DNA of 64,000 bases from assembly GCA_032158295.1 (NCBI GenBank), contig JASTWB010000032.1, forward strand, positions 96,465 to 160,464, written 5' to 3'. Shown in pieces: positions 22,825 through 34,700 of this stretch (within the stretch, counting starts at the first letter, position 1; each line of letters starts with the position of its first letter). Position numbers and translations under genes: made by a program. The stretch comes from Pycnopodia helianthoides (Eukaryota > Echinodermata > Asteroidea > Forcipulatida > Asteriidae). The notes under the pieces are model-generated. The model was not told where the DNA came from and made no database searches. It saw nothing but the letters and a program-made list of their open reading frames with translations.

Positions 22825-23026
22825 ATCCCGGCCATATCTCGTTGGGCCCCCCTGCCCCCTTTCAATGTTAAATCACATTGTTGCACGGTCTTCTGCGTTC
22901 CAGACAACATTGAGCGGGGGGACGGGGGACGGGGAAGAGAATGTTTATTGTGAGACAGGGAATGGTTATTGTATGGTTATTTTAACGTTATAGGAACGGG
23001 TGGCCCAAGCATTTTGGCCGGGATTG
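22823..23026. mobile_element. 204-bp end element, right copy
   Basis: Forms the right end of the composite insertion. Its final GGCCGGGATTG abuts the right TA (23027-23028) of the target duplication. Confidence 0.85.
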
Positions 23027-23028
23027 TA

Positions 23029-26000
23029 GGCCTACCTGAAACAATACTCAGTGTGATCATGGACTGTGAGTGTATACGTCTCATTGTAGATAACTGTCGT
23101 CCTTCTTTGAATAAGGATTATACTTGGTTTATGATCCCAAACTGAAGCCAATAAATTGGTCACCTAGTACTGACCATATTTACTCCCCTGTTGACCCGTG
23201 GAGGTAGATTTCCTCCATGGTTGACCATTACCCCCATCCGACCTTCTAGGAAATGATATGTCACTGATCTTATATATTTTCTCTGTGACATCATCTCTAT
23301 ATCTAGACATACCCCCCCCCCCTTCTCAAGAAACCCTTGAAAGTCTCCTAAATTAAGCTTCAAGATTGTTCTTATCCTGGTCGACTCTCCTCGTTTTTGA
23401 TTGTTCCAAGGGACTTGTGTCAACATTGTTATTTTCTCATTTACATCGTGTGTTTTGTTTCTTTTTTTATCTAATTAATTATTTGCCATTAAATAAAGAC
23501 CCTATTTAGTTATATAACACTACTAATAATAATGCGACAGCCAGTATATATCACTTTCAAGTCGTATTGAACAAGGCAGCAATTAGTCAAAATAGGCTTG
23601 GATATTTTGTATCATCTTCAAACTGTTTCGGTTTGATTTAACTTTTCGAAATTTACAGCAACATAGACTCAACTCAGACGCGTACATTCTGCTGCTAGAC
23701 TGTGCAGCAAACTGCCCAAAACAGGGGGGGGGGGGGTAAAAGTCAGAAATGTCGGTAATTAAAAATTCCTGATCAGTGTGGGGTAATCCACAAGCCTTCA
23801 CAGTGCTCAAGAAAAGGTGCTGGATGGAAAACGTGTTTTTTTTATGATATTAAATCAAACTGTTTTGGGGGGGAAAAAAGTTGATGTTTGAGTCATTACT
23901 GTCACAACATATTTCAATTGTTTTTCAAGTTTCTTAGCAGATATGAAAAACCAATACTGGCCCTAAACACAACCGACCCCTGGCAAATTGACATTTTGAG
24001 GGCCAAAAATAGGGTAAACATTTCAATTTTGCAAGCTCTAAAAACATACAAGGGTGAAATTTAAGGCAATAATTTGTTTTCTCAAGTAAAGCCAAGGATG
24101 ATACTTTGTGTAGATATAAAGTGTTTAGATATGAAATAGTTTTGCAATTTGGTAGGGTGGAGTTATAAAAAAAACACCCTAAAATGCCCAAAACACAAAA
24201 TGAGCTGTTACCATGGCAACCGGCTATATAATTATTTCAAAAGTCAATTTTATTAATTTAACTTGTATACCAAGGCCCTTCCACACACAAAATATTTTGA
24301 AAACAGATTTTTTAACCGTTTACACAGCATGTTAAATATTTATGTGAACTGACTCTTAACATTATTAGGAACTTCCATCGTTGCGGTTTTCTCAGTTGCA
24401 ACACTTGTATCAGCCTCGTTCGTAAAAAATAAAAGGTTTTTCTTTTTTAATCTAATCATAAAAGAAGACTTAATGGCAATTCTGACTTAGGAGTATAAAC
24501 AAAAATCAGGCTGATTTCGTTAAGCTATATATTTGTTTTTGAAATTTTGCAAGATGTCCTTCCGAGAAGGAAAGCAGATTTTTTTTTTTAATGGTTGTTT
24601 TATGAAGACAAAAACGTCCTTTATGGTGTAAAGTTATCATGAAAAGAAAATCTCAAGTATTTTAGAGGAAAATGTCGACCTTTTTTTAGCTGACTTTGGT
24701 GTATAGGCAAGTAATCAAAAGCTGTGAAAATTACTGTAACTAAACTTCACTTACCATGAAGGAGTTCCACTAAGGTAGAGACAGAGACTTGCAGCTCTTC
24801 CAACTGTCGTCTTATACCCCGTATCTCAGAGGTAACCTTTTCTTGGTTACCAGAGACTGCAACCTGCAACTCTTCCACTTGACGTCTTGTATCTCCGAGC
24901 TCAGAGGAAACCGTTTCTTGATTAGCAGAGACTGCAACCTGCAACTCTTCCACTTGACGTCTTGTATCTCCAAGCTCAGGGGAAACCGTTTCTTGATTAG
25001 CAGAGACTGCAACCTGCATCTCTTCCACTTGACGTCTTGTATCTCCAAGCTCAGAGGAAACCGTTTCTTGATTAGCAGAGACTGCAACCTGCAACTCATC
25101 CATCTTTTGTATTGCATTTTCTACCTCAGAGGAAACCCTTTCTTGGTTTTCAGAGACTTCAATCTGCAACTCATGGTTTTGAGAGACTGTAACCTGCAAC
25201 TCATCAACCTTACGTCTTGTGTCTTCTTGCTCAGAGGAAAAGGTTTCTTGATTATCAGTCATTGTAACTTTGAGCTCTTTCACCTGATCGTTTGTGTTTA
25301 TGAGTTCAATTTTAACCATGTTTAGGTAGTTTTCTGTAATACTCTTCAACTCATCTATCTTACTACTTGTATATAGCTCACAGCAAACCGTTTTCTGATT
25401 GCCTGAGGATGCAACTTGTAGTTCAACTTGAGACTTCACGATCACAACGATCAAGAGTGAACGGATAAACAGCCCCATTGTGCACAAAAGTCAACAATAC
25501 ACGACTTCGTATCGTTGTAATTTGGCATAGGAATTAACACAGGGAAATGAGGAAGAGCCTGTTTGTAAAACCAATATATACTAGTAGTAGATGGTATACG
25601 ATTGAAGGTTGTGTTCTTTCATCCTGTATTGAGCAATATGCTGACCTGGATTCTTAAGGGTCAATCCATAGAAACGGAAACAAATTGAAGCTGAATAAAT
25701 ATGTAGGGATGAGTACAACAACAGACATGAACTAAATAGTTCAGCAGACTACGTTTGGAGGTCTAGTAAACATCCACATAATTCATACAACAGAACATCT
25801 CAATTATTATGGACGACCATTTAATACACTTCTCTTGATACTCCGTGCATTTTGAAATGTAAACCTTTCCAAACTACAGAAAACATTTATTTCCTCTGAA
25901 GATTTTCCCGATACTTTCAGTTTATGTGAAAGTAAAATTACTGCTACAATGTAGGTCGTCATATTACGTACAGTGCATACGTTTACTAAGCTGTCTTGCT

Positions 26001-26345
26001 CAAAACTTTCTTAGCACCGACAAATTTTTCTTAACAAAATTAAATCACTTGCCAAATAAAGATGATGTATTGTACATCGTCAAATTGACTCACAGAAGAC
26101 GATCGTAGGATTCTAATCATAGAGTCGAGTTAATATCTCTGACTCGTGGCACTTTTACAACAATAATGCTTGGTACAGTGCACTGTTGAGACTGATAGGG
26201 TGGCTTTAAGAGAAGAAGGCAGTACAGTGTCCCTTACTCATTCACATAAAATTACGTTTGTACATTAACACGCGTGCGGTTGCTGCATTAAGTGAATTGC
26301 CATGAATTGAATTGAATTTTGAAGTCGTGCGTTATTAGTGAGTGA
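23029..26345. repeat. Inner part of the left inverted-repeat arm
   Basis: Pairs, inverted, with about 27147-30553 over its whole length with small gaps, including the coiled-coil exon, its upstream region and intron 1. Poly-C/poly-G and poly-T runs differ most. This fixes the palindrome centre between 26345 and 27147. Confidence 0.9.
24755..25478 (-). CDS. FReD gene, left arm: signal peptide and coiled-coil exon
   Basis: The exon starts at ATG (25478) with a hydrophobic signal peptide ([17 protein letters not shown]) and runs 724 nt to a GTAAG donor, leaving phase 1. After residue 20 it is a heptad-rich coiled coil built from 25-residue repeats of the type [19 protein letters not shown], encoded by 75-bp DNA repeats. 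Such rods oligomerise lectin-like fibrinogen-related proteins. The next exons on this strand are the linker at 1661-1696 and a truncated fibrinogen exon at 1338-1406, so intron 1 is more than 23 kb and contains the transposon array. The catalogue of exons in the window is incomplete; the fibrinogen domain would have to lie beyond the left edge. It could be a functional gene or a 5' gene fragment. Confidence 0.7.
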
Positions 26346-27146
26346 TGTAAACATTTCACCATCACCCACTATTAAAGCATGACTTCAAACATGAAATTCG
26401 ATTCATGGCAATTCGCTTAATTCGCTTCAATCCCGTCTTAGCGGTCAAGATTCGCATCGGGCCGTTGAGTGGTATGGTAGAATCGATCTGCGTTTCGAGC
26501 TGCTTGTCTGTAAATAAGTTACACACCGGCTTCGTAGGGCTATTTGGGCTACAAAATAGACTAAAACATGATTCCAAAGGTCTTCCTGGAATCGAGAAGA
26601 ATGGTTTACAAAAGAAACCGTCAAATTTTGCCGTTTTCGAGAATTCTTTTCAAAAAGCAAAGGTCAAGTGACTTTCCCGAACCAAAATGTGGTTCCAAAA
26701 GTCACGTGATCTTCAGAGTTAGTTTTACTTCCAGCCGTATAAAAGTAAAGTACTGAACCAAATTTGAGTCTTATTGTTGAAACAATGTGTGCAAAGAGTA
26801 AAGTCTCTAGAGGACACACAAAAGACAAAGTTAATGAGAACAAACAATATAAGTCTGAGTAAAGGATTACGATTTAGGGGACACACAATTAATAAATATA
26901 ATAAGAACACACAAAAGACATGAGAATTGAATGACATTTTGTTTGTATGTCATCTATGAGACGCATGCGTCAACGTAGCCCCTGTTTGTTTGTTTGTTTG
27001 GTTTTGTTTTACCATACCCGGATACGACCATTCTGCGGATGCATCCCTCTAAGCCAGATAGGATGTAACTTGAAGGCCAAAGTTCATCAACGTTTCCTCA
27101 CAACTGGTAGCCATAACCCAATGTGATGTTAACAGATTACAATCAC
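26346..27146. other. Unique spacer at the centre of the inverted duplication
   Basis: About 800 bp not shared between the arms. Near its left edge there is a smaller inverted pair (GAATTGCCATGAATTGAATT at about 26293-26312 against AATTCGATTCATGGCAATTC at about 26394-26413). It contains a discoidin-exon scrap on the plus strand and otherwise A/T-rich DNA with a GTTTGTTTGTTTG run at about 26985. Confidence 0.8.
26411..26517 (+). pseudogene. Scrap of a discoidin (F5/8C) C-terminal exon
   Basis: The plus strand reads RFNPVLAVKIRI, then after a shift of frame VEWYGRIDLRFELLVCK and a stop at 26515-26517. This is the end of an F5/8 type C domain, where PV.A..IRI.P.EW....LR.EL is the usual signature, and it matches the exon at 45897-46040. 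The frameshift near 26460 and lack of a clear acceptor make it a remnant. Confidence 0.75.
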
Positions 27147-28011
27147 TCACTAATAACGCACGACTTCAAAATGAAATTCAATTCATGGCAATTCACTTAA
27201 TGCAGCAACCGCACGCGTGTTAATGTACACACGTAATGTTATGTGAATGAGTAAGGGACACTGTACTGCCTTCTTCTCTTAAAGCCACCCTATCAGTCTC
27301 AACAGTGCACTGTACCAAGCATTATTGTGGTAACAATAACATGAGTCAGAGATAATAACTCGACTCTATGATTAGAATCCTACGATCGTCTTCTGTGAGT
27401 CAATTTGACGATGTACAATACATCATCTTTATTTGGCACGTGATTTAATTTTGTTAAGACAATTTTTTTGGTGCTAAGAAAGTTTTGAGCAAGACAGCTT
27501 AGTAAACGTAGGCACTGTACGTAATATGACGACCTACATTGTAACAGTAATTTTACCTTCACATAAACTGAAAGTATCGGGAAAATCTTCAGAGGAAATA
27601 AATGTTTTCTGTAGTTTGGAAAGGTTTACATTTCAAAATGCACGGAGTATCAAGAGAAGTGTATTAAATGGTCGTCCATAATAATTGAGATGTTCTGTTG
27701 TATGAATTATGTGGATGTTTACTAGACCTCCAAACGTAGTCTGCTGAACTGTTTAGTTCATGTCTGTAGTTGCACTCGTCCCTACATATTTATTCAGCTT
27801 CAATTTGTTTCCGTTTCTATGGATTGACCCTTAAGAATCCAGGTCAGCATATTGCTCAATACAGGATGAAAGAACACAACCTTCAATCGTATACCATCTA
27901 CTACTAGTATATATATTGGTTTTACAAACAGGCTCTTCCTCATTTCCCTGTGTTAATTCCTATGCCAAATTACAACGATACGAAGTCGTGTATTGTTGAC
28001 TTTTGTGCACA

Positions 28012-28735
28012 ATGGGGCTGTTTATCCGTTCACTCTTGATCGTTGTGATCGTGAAGTCTCAAGTTGAACTACAAGTTGCATCCTCAGGCAATCAGAAAAC
28101 GGTTTTCTGTGAGCTAGATACAAGTAGTAAGATAGGTGAGTTGAAGAGTATTACAGAAAACTACCTACACATGGTTAACGTTGAACTCATAAACACAAAC
28201 GATCAGGTGAAAGAGCTTAAAGTTACAATGACTGATAATCAAGAAACGTTTTCCTCTGAGCAAGAAGACACAAGACGTAAGGTGGATGAGTTGCAGGTTA
28301 CAGTCTCTCAAAACCATGAGTTGCAGATTGAAGTCTCTGATAACCAAGAAAGGGTTTCCTCTGAGGTAGAAAATGCAATACATAAGATGGATGAGTTGCA
28401 GGTTGCAGTCTCTGCTAATCAAGAAACGGTTTCCTCTGAGCTTGGAGATACAAGACGTCAAGTGGAAGAGTTGCAGGTTGCAGTCTCTGCTAATCAAGAA
28501 ACGGTTTCCTCTGAGCTCGGAGATACAAGACGTCAAGTGGAAGAGTTGCAAGTTGCAGTCTCTGCTAATCAAGAAACGGTTTCCTCTGAGCTTGGAGATA
28601 CAAGACGTCAAGTGGAAGAGTTGCAGGTTACAGTCTCTGGTAACCAAGAAAATGTTACCTCTGAGATACGGGGTATAAGACGACAGTTGGAAGAGCTGCA
28701 AGTCTCTGTCTCTGCCTTAGTGGAACTCCTTCATG
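28012..28735 (+). CDS. Exon 1 of the right-arm FReD gene
   Basis: ATG at 28012 ([12 protein letters not shown]), 724 nt, GTAAG donor at 28736. The reading frame continues open past the donor to 28869, but the left arm and the third gene conserve the donor, so the exon end is favoured. Three near-identical 75-bp repeats (about 28405-28630) encode the coiled coil. A TATATATA run lies about 100 bp upstream of the ATG. Confidence 0.85.
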
Positions 28736-31700
28736 GTAAGTGTAGTTTAGTTACAGTAATTTCCACAGCTTTTGATTACTTGCCTATACACCAAAGTCAG
28801 CTTAAAAAAGGTCGAAATTTTCCTCTAAAATACTTGAGATTTTCTTTTCACGATAACTTTACACCATAAAAGACGTTTTTCTTTATAAAACAACCTTTAA
28901 AAAAAAAAATCTGCTTTCCTTCTCGGAAGGACATCTTGCAAAATAAAAACATAAAAAAATATAGCTTAACGAAATTAGCCTGATTTTTGTTTATACTCCT
29001 AAGTCAGAATTGCCATTAAGTCTTCTTTTATGATTACATTAAAAAAGAAAAACCTTTTTTTTTACGAACGAGGCTGATACAAGTGTTGCAACTGAGAAAA
29101 CCGCAACGATGGAAGTTCCTAATAATGTTAAGAGTCAGTTCACGTAAATATTTAACATGCTGTGTAAACGGTTAAAACATTTTTTTTTCCCAAATACTTT
29201 GTGTGTGGAAGGGCCTTGGTATACAAGTTAAGTTAGTAAAATTGACTTTTGAAATAATTATACAGCCCGTTGCCATGGTAACAGCTCATTTTGTGTTTTG
29301 GGCATTTTAGGGCGTTTTGGGGGTCTGAAAACTGTTTTTTAGCTCATATTTATAACTCCACCCTACCAAATTGCAAAACTATTTTATATCTAAACACTTT
29401 ATATCTAAACAAAGTATCATCCTTGGCTTTACTTGAGAAAACAAATTATTGCCTTAAATTTCACCCTTGTATGTTTTTAGAGCCTATTTTTGGCCCTCAA
29501 AATGTCAATTTGCCAGGGGTCACAGACAATTTTCCTTTCGGTTGTGTTTAGGGCCAACATTGGTTTGTTCATATCTGCTAAGAAAAACTTGAAAAACAAT
29601 TGAATTATGTTGTGACAGTAATGACTCAAACATCAACTTTTTTTCCCCAAAACAGGGAAAATGCAATTTTAAGTTGTTCTCTCAGTTTGATTTAATATCA
29701 TAAAAAACACTTCCATCCATCCAGCACCTTTTCTTGAGCACTCTGTAGGCTTGTGGATTACCCTACATTGATCGGGATTTTTTTTATTACCAAAATCTCT
29801 GACTTTTACCCCCCCCCCCCTGTTTTGGGCAGTTTGCTGCACAGTCTAGCAGCAGAATGTACGCGTCTGAGTTGAGTCAAAAGTTAATTTATTTGCCGGT
29901 TGGTTTGCCACGGGTGTAGCGGTCTATGTTGTTGTAAATTTCGAAAAGTTAAATCAAACCGAAACAGTTTGAAGATGATACAAAATATCCAAGCCCATTT
30001 TGGCTAATTGCTGCCTTGTTCAACACGACTTGAAAGTGATTTATACTGGCTGTCGCATTATTATTAGTAGTAGTATATAACTAGGGTCTTTGTTTAATGG
30101 CAAATAATTAATTAGATAAAAAAAGAAACAAAACACACGATGTCAATTAGAACATAACAATGTTGGCACAAGTCCCCTGGAACAATCAAAGACCAGTCGA
30201 CCAGGATGAGAACAATCTTGAAGCTTAATTTAGGAGACGTTCAAGGGTTTCTTGAAGGAGGAGGGGTTATGTCTAGATATAGAGATGATGTCACACAGAA
30301 AATATATAAGATCAGTGACATATCATTTCCTAGAAGGTCGGATGGGGGTAATGGTCAACCATGGAGGAAATCTACCTCCATGGGTCAACAGGGGAGTAAA
30401 TATGGTCAGTACTAGGTGACCAATTTATTGGCTTCAGTTTGGGATCATAAACCAAGTATAATCCTTATTTAAAGAAGGACGACAGTTATCTACAATGAGA
30501 CGTATACACTCACAGTCCATGATCACACTGAGTATTGTTTCAGGTAGGCCTAGGCCTACATGTTCACAAATTATTTAACACGTCCGCGCAAAAGCAAAGA
30601 GATCACTATGTACTGTATGTGCGTGCACAGTGTGTAACAGTACATGTACATACATGTACAATTTACATAGGCGAACATGCAAGTGCTTCCCAACTTGAAT
30701 AAATCAGCAGCATCCAGCCAATTAGCCTTGATTCAAGGCTGTTGGCGTATAGTGTTCCTCGGCCCGGTGCGGCACGGTTCGGCAACAACTGCAGTGCATA
30801 GACAGTGTACATTTACATGTACAGTACATGTACATGTACATTACAGCGAGAACAGTATAGCGAAGTCGTGAGTACGGTCGTTCTTTCAACCTCGTACGCG
30901 TGAGTCAAACAACAGCCTTGACCGGTTTGTAACTGAAATCTTATGTGTTTCTTTATATTTTCTTGGAAATCCAAGAAAAGCGCTTATGCAGGATGTGGGC
31001 GTTTCATCCTAAACATTGGCCAATCACAGGCGCGATTGAGAATGACCTATTGACCTGAACGACCAGGCTGCATAATTACTGCTGCTATGCTAGCATGCAA
31101 TCCATGACGACTGTGTCAAACATGTACATGTACGCTGTACACATATGCACACACTGTGTTATACGCTGTTTACATCGTGAACATCATGGCAGCTTGATCT
31201 TTTAGTTGTTGTTCAACCACGCGGCCATTTTCTACTTTTTGTACCCTTCTCAAACACTTGTCACACACTTGATGTGACATGCAAGGGTCAGTCATTGATA
31301 AGTTGATGCTCAAAACAGAATCAGGCCTGCTGATTAACTGCCTGGAAGTTGTTTTATCTTGTTTGAAGCTCTTGTAGTTGTGCTGCGATAGACTGTTGCA
31401 ATTATACACCATTGATTTCCAGCGACTTCGGCAACATACCCTTTTTACTGGGGTAGGGATTTCTCCCTGGCCCGCCATTGCGTTTTCCTTGCAACAGGCT
31501 ACCACATGCGTGTTTAGTTTACGCTGTACATAAATACTATGACCTAAGGAGCACATGTGCAGTGTTTGCAAAACGTTGTGATTGACATCGCAGCGAGAGT
31601 TGCTAGGCCAACCAACAACCAATGAGAACTGGTTTTTAGTCAACATTAGCATAATGAGCTCCGCCCTAAAGTTGGGCATTTACAAAACCATCGAGGCGTT

Positions 31701-34700
31701 GATTCGGTGAGTACACGTATAGCTCACACGATCGAGCACGCACACACTGACATGACTGATACTGCACACAGACACATGCACGGACGTAGCTAGCTGGTAG
31801 CTCGGGCGGGTAGCGCGGCGCAAATAAAATAAAAATTAAAACAATACAATACAAATTACCAAAACTACAACGCCTTGATCAAGGCTACCAGCCAATGAGA
31901 AACGAAAATGCAAATGATGGCCTTTACCGCGCTGGGAAAAAAAATGTCGCATCCGGCGAGGGGCCTATAGCTTATGTGGGTATACAATAGCCAGCGTGTG
32001 GTGTGAAACAAAAATCGCGTGCCGCACATCGATGTCGTTTTTGCAACACGTCCTCTTTCGATGAAGTCTTGCACACAAAATCAATATTATTTGACAATAG
32101 AACGAAAGTACAAATTCGTATTTCCTCAGGCTGATTGCCGCGGCGCACCGTTTCGAAAGAATGCAGGACGATTTATGCAGCCAGATTTATGCAGGCACTT
32201 CATAGTTTTTTTCTAAAACAAACAGACACGTTTCTCAAATTAGTATATTATTATTATTATTATTATTATTATAGATAGACAGATTCAAAGTGTTGTGAAC
32301 AGCGCCCCTTCGTTGAAAGTCACACATTTGGGAATTCCCCTTGAACATTAACACAAACAAGACAGTCTGTGCTGTCTTCAGCTTTGGTTGTGATTAGGGC
32401 CAATATTGATTGTTTCATGTCTGGTGAGAAAATCTTGGGCAGTTGTATCCTTGTGTGACACTACTGCCTCAAATATGGTAATTTTTTCCAAAACAGGAAA
32501 AATGTATATGAAGTTTTTCCCTTAGTTTGAAATAATAATACACAAAGAAAGGATGCTTTGAAAAATCTGGCACAGTTTCCAGGCCCGCTATTTAATGAAT
32601 ACCAAGTATTTTTTAAATGTGGTATCCAACCAAGCCATAACCCATGCTTCGCCATATAGAGTTCTTAATGTATCATGACTGTTTTACCTTGTGCGACGAT
32701 TCTCATTGCAAATAGAGAAGTAGTGCAATGAGCATTTTTTTACAAGTTGTCCTTTGTGACATTCTTCATACAGTCTCCTCTGTCCCCTGCATGCCACCTA
32801 GCGTAAACCTTTTTATCCCCATCAAAACAAAAACAACTTTTAAAATGAGCGAAAATCAACCAAAGTACTTAACTGGCCATCCACCATTTTTGGCCCTCTG
32901 TCAGCAATTCCCCCATCGGGTGCAGGGTTTCATTATAGTTGCACTGTTGCAAATAATAAAAAAAACAGTAGGTTAATTTAACATGAATAGACAAATCAGC
33001 CAGTAATGTTTCATAATGGTTTACGGTTTTTCGGAAAAGGAAAAAGCTCTGATTCAGGCATAATCTTCAGAACTTTTACTTGGTTTTCCTACTTTCACAG
33101 CCTGGCCTTTGTCTTGCATGGACCTCTTTAAACATGTTCCTCTGCTGCTGCGAAGGGCCTCTTTGAATTAGGATGTTTTTGTGCATTTTCCCTGTTTTGG
33201 GAAAAAGTCAATTTTGGAGGCAGTGTTTTTACAGCAGGAAACAATTGCCCAAGTTTTTCTCCCCAGTTATGAAAAAGACCAATGTTAGCCCTAATCACAA
33301 CCGAAAGGTCAATTTCTGAGACCACTGGCAAATTTATATTTTGAGGGCCAAAATAGGGTAAAAATTTAGATTTTGCAAGATCTAAAAACATGCTTTAATG
33401 CATGATGCAAAAATAGCATTATGGTGAAATTTAAAGCAATAAGTTTTTTCTCAAGTAAAGCCAATGATGACACTTTGTAGGGATATAAAAAGGTTTTATG
33501 AAATAAATTTGCATTTTGGTAGGGTGGAGTTATAAATATGAGCTAAAAAACAGTTATTCAGACCCCCAAATCGCCCTTAAATGCCCAAAACACAAAACGA
33601 GCTGTTACCATGGCAAGGGGCTATATATGGATTTGAAAAGTCGATTTTGTTTACTTGTATCCCAAGTCCCTTCCACCCACAAAGTATTTAAAAAAGAATT
33701 ACCGTGGACACACTATGTCAAGTATTTACGTGAAATAACACTTTAGGCTTTATCAATGTAAATACCTCTGTTAGGTATAGATTGGGATGAAGACTGCTGG
33801 TTAACGACAATCCCGATGTCGCGGGTTCATATCCCACAGTTATTAGATACTTAGAGAAAATGATACGTGTAGTTCTGATGATGAGCTCTGGAGTAATTCA
33901 TGTGAATTATTTTTCTGTTGGAATAACGTTGCACTGGATTAAGAGAAAATAAATGTTACCAAATAATAAAGTAATTGCAGATATACGGTAATAATTGCTT
34001 TTGTTTTCGTTTTTTCCCTTTTTTCTACTAACTTGATTTAAATATACCTTCCCCATGAACCGGACTTGTACAGCAGAAGCAACGGAGAGAACCGCAACGA
34101 CGGAAGCCGGTAAGGGTATTGTGGCTTTATTACTGTTATATAAGTGTGTTGTAGCTTGGGACGGAGAATGCTGGTTAATGTCAACCCTGAGGTCGCGGGT
34201 TCATATCCCGCAGTTATTACTAGATACGTAGGGGAAATGATACTTGTAAATCCGATAATGAACTCTGGAGTAATACATGTGCAATGTTTACCTGTTGGAA
34301 TTATATTGCCTTTGCAGATACGGGGTTAACAAGCTACGTTTCGTTTTATACATATTTGTACAGTTCCAATGGATTGTTCAGTGATTCTTGCAGGGGGTGT
34401 ATCGAGGAGTGGCGTGTACATGGTTCAACCTCTAGACTCCAGTAGGGCTTTCAAGGTGTATTGTGATATGGAGACAGACGGTGGTGGATGGACGGTAAGA
34501 TAACACGCTTGTGAATCAATGAGAGTGCTTATCGCTAAGAATGAATTTGTAAATAGAAGGAGTTTTATCAAGTTTAATTAGACTTGGGTATTAACAAAGG
34601 GGGCATTCTTGTTAATGGCTGCCTTACGGACAGACAGACAAAACGTAAACAGGAACAAGAACGTACGGACAGACAGGTTGAACAAAGACAGAGATGATGA

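Larger units (their letters stand above)
4050..23026 (+). mobile_element. 18,977-bp composite insertion: tandem array of a Tc1-like derived element
   Basis: The block is flanked by TA/TA and ends in inverted CAATCCCGGCC...GGCCGGGATTG. Two sites without the insertion are present at about 735-753 and, inverted, about 30544-30562, so both boundaries are exact. Inside are ten head-to-tail units of about 1.89 kb (order: end element, units 1-4, end element, units 5-10, end element). Each unit carries a Tc1/mariner-type transposase N-terminus, all on the plus strand. TA duplication and short inverted termini fit the Tc1/mariner superfamily. The array lies in the first intron of the left-arm FReD gene. 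Whether the block arrived whole or grew after insertion cannot be decided from sequence. Confidence 0.9.
27147..34425. repeat. Right arm of the inverted duplication
   Basis: Inverted copy of the left arm; after removing the 1,165-bp element at 30723-31887 and its extra target copy the arm is about 6.1 kb, close to the left arm once the array and the 3.3-kb duplication are removed (about 6.0 kb). The arm holds the promoter region, exon 1, intron 1, linker exon and first fibrinogen exon of the intact FReD gene. Confidence 0.9.

Noticed and set aside
24789..25325. 178-aa frame antisense to the coiled-coil exon (and its mirror at 28165-28701)
   Set aside because: It is the complement of a repetitive coding exon; the repeats keep several frames open. 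The sense frame has the signal peptide, heptads and splice donor.
34195..34211. A tRNA gene around the GCGGGTTCATATCCCGC hairpin
   Set aside because: Only a T-arm-like hairpin is clear; no acceptor stem, anticodon loop or good A box at the right distance.
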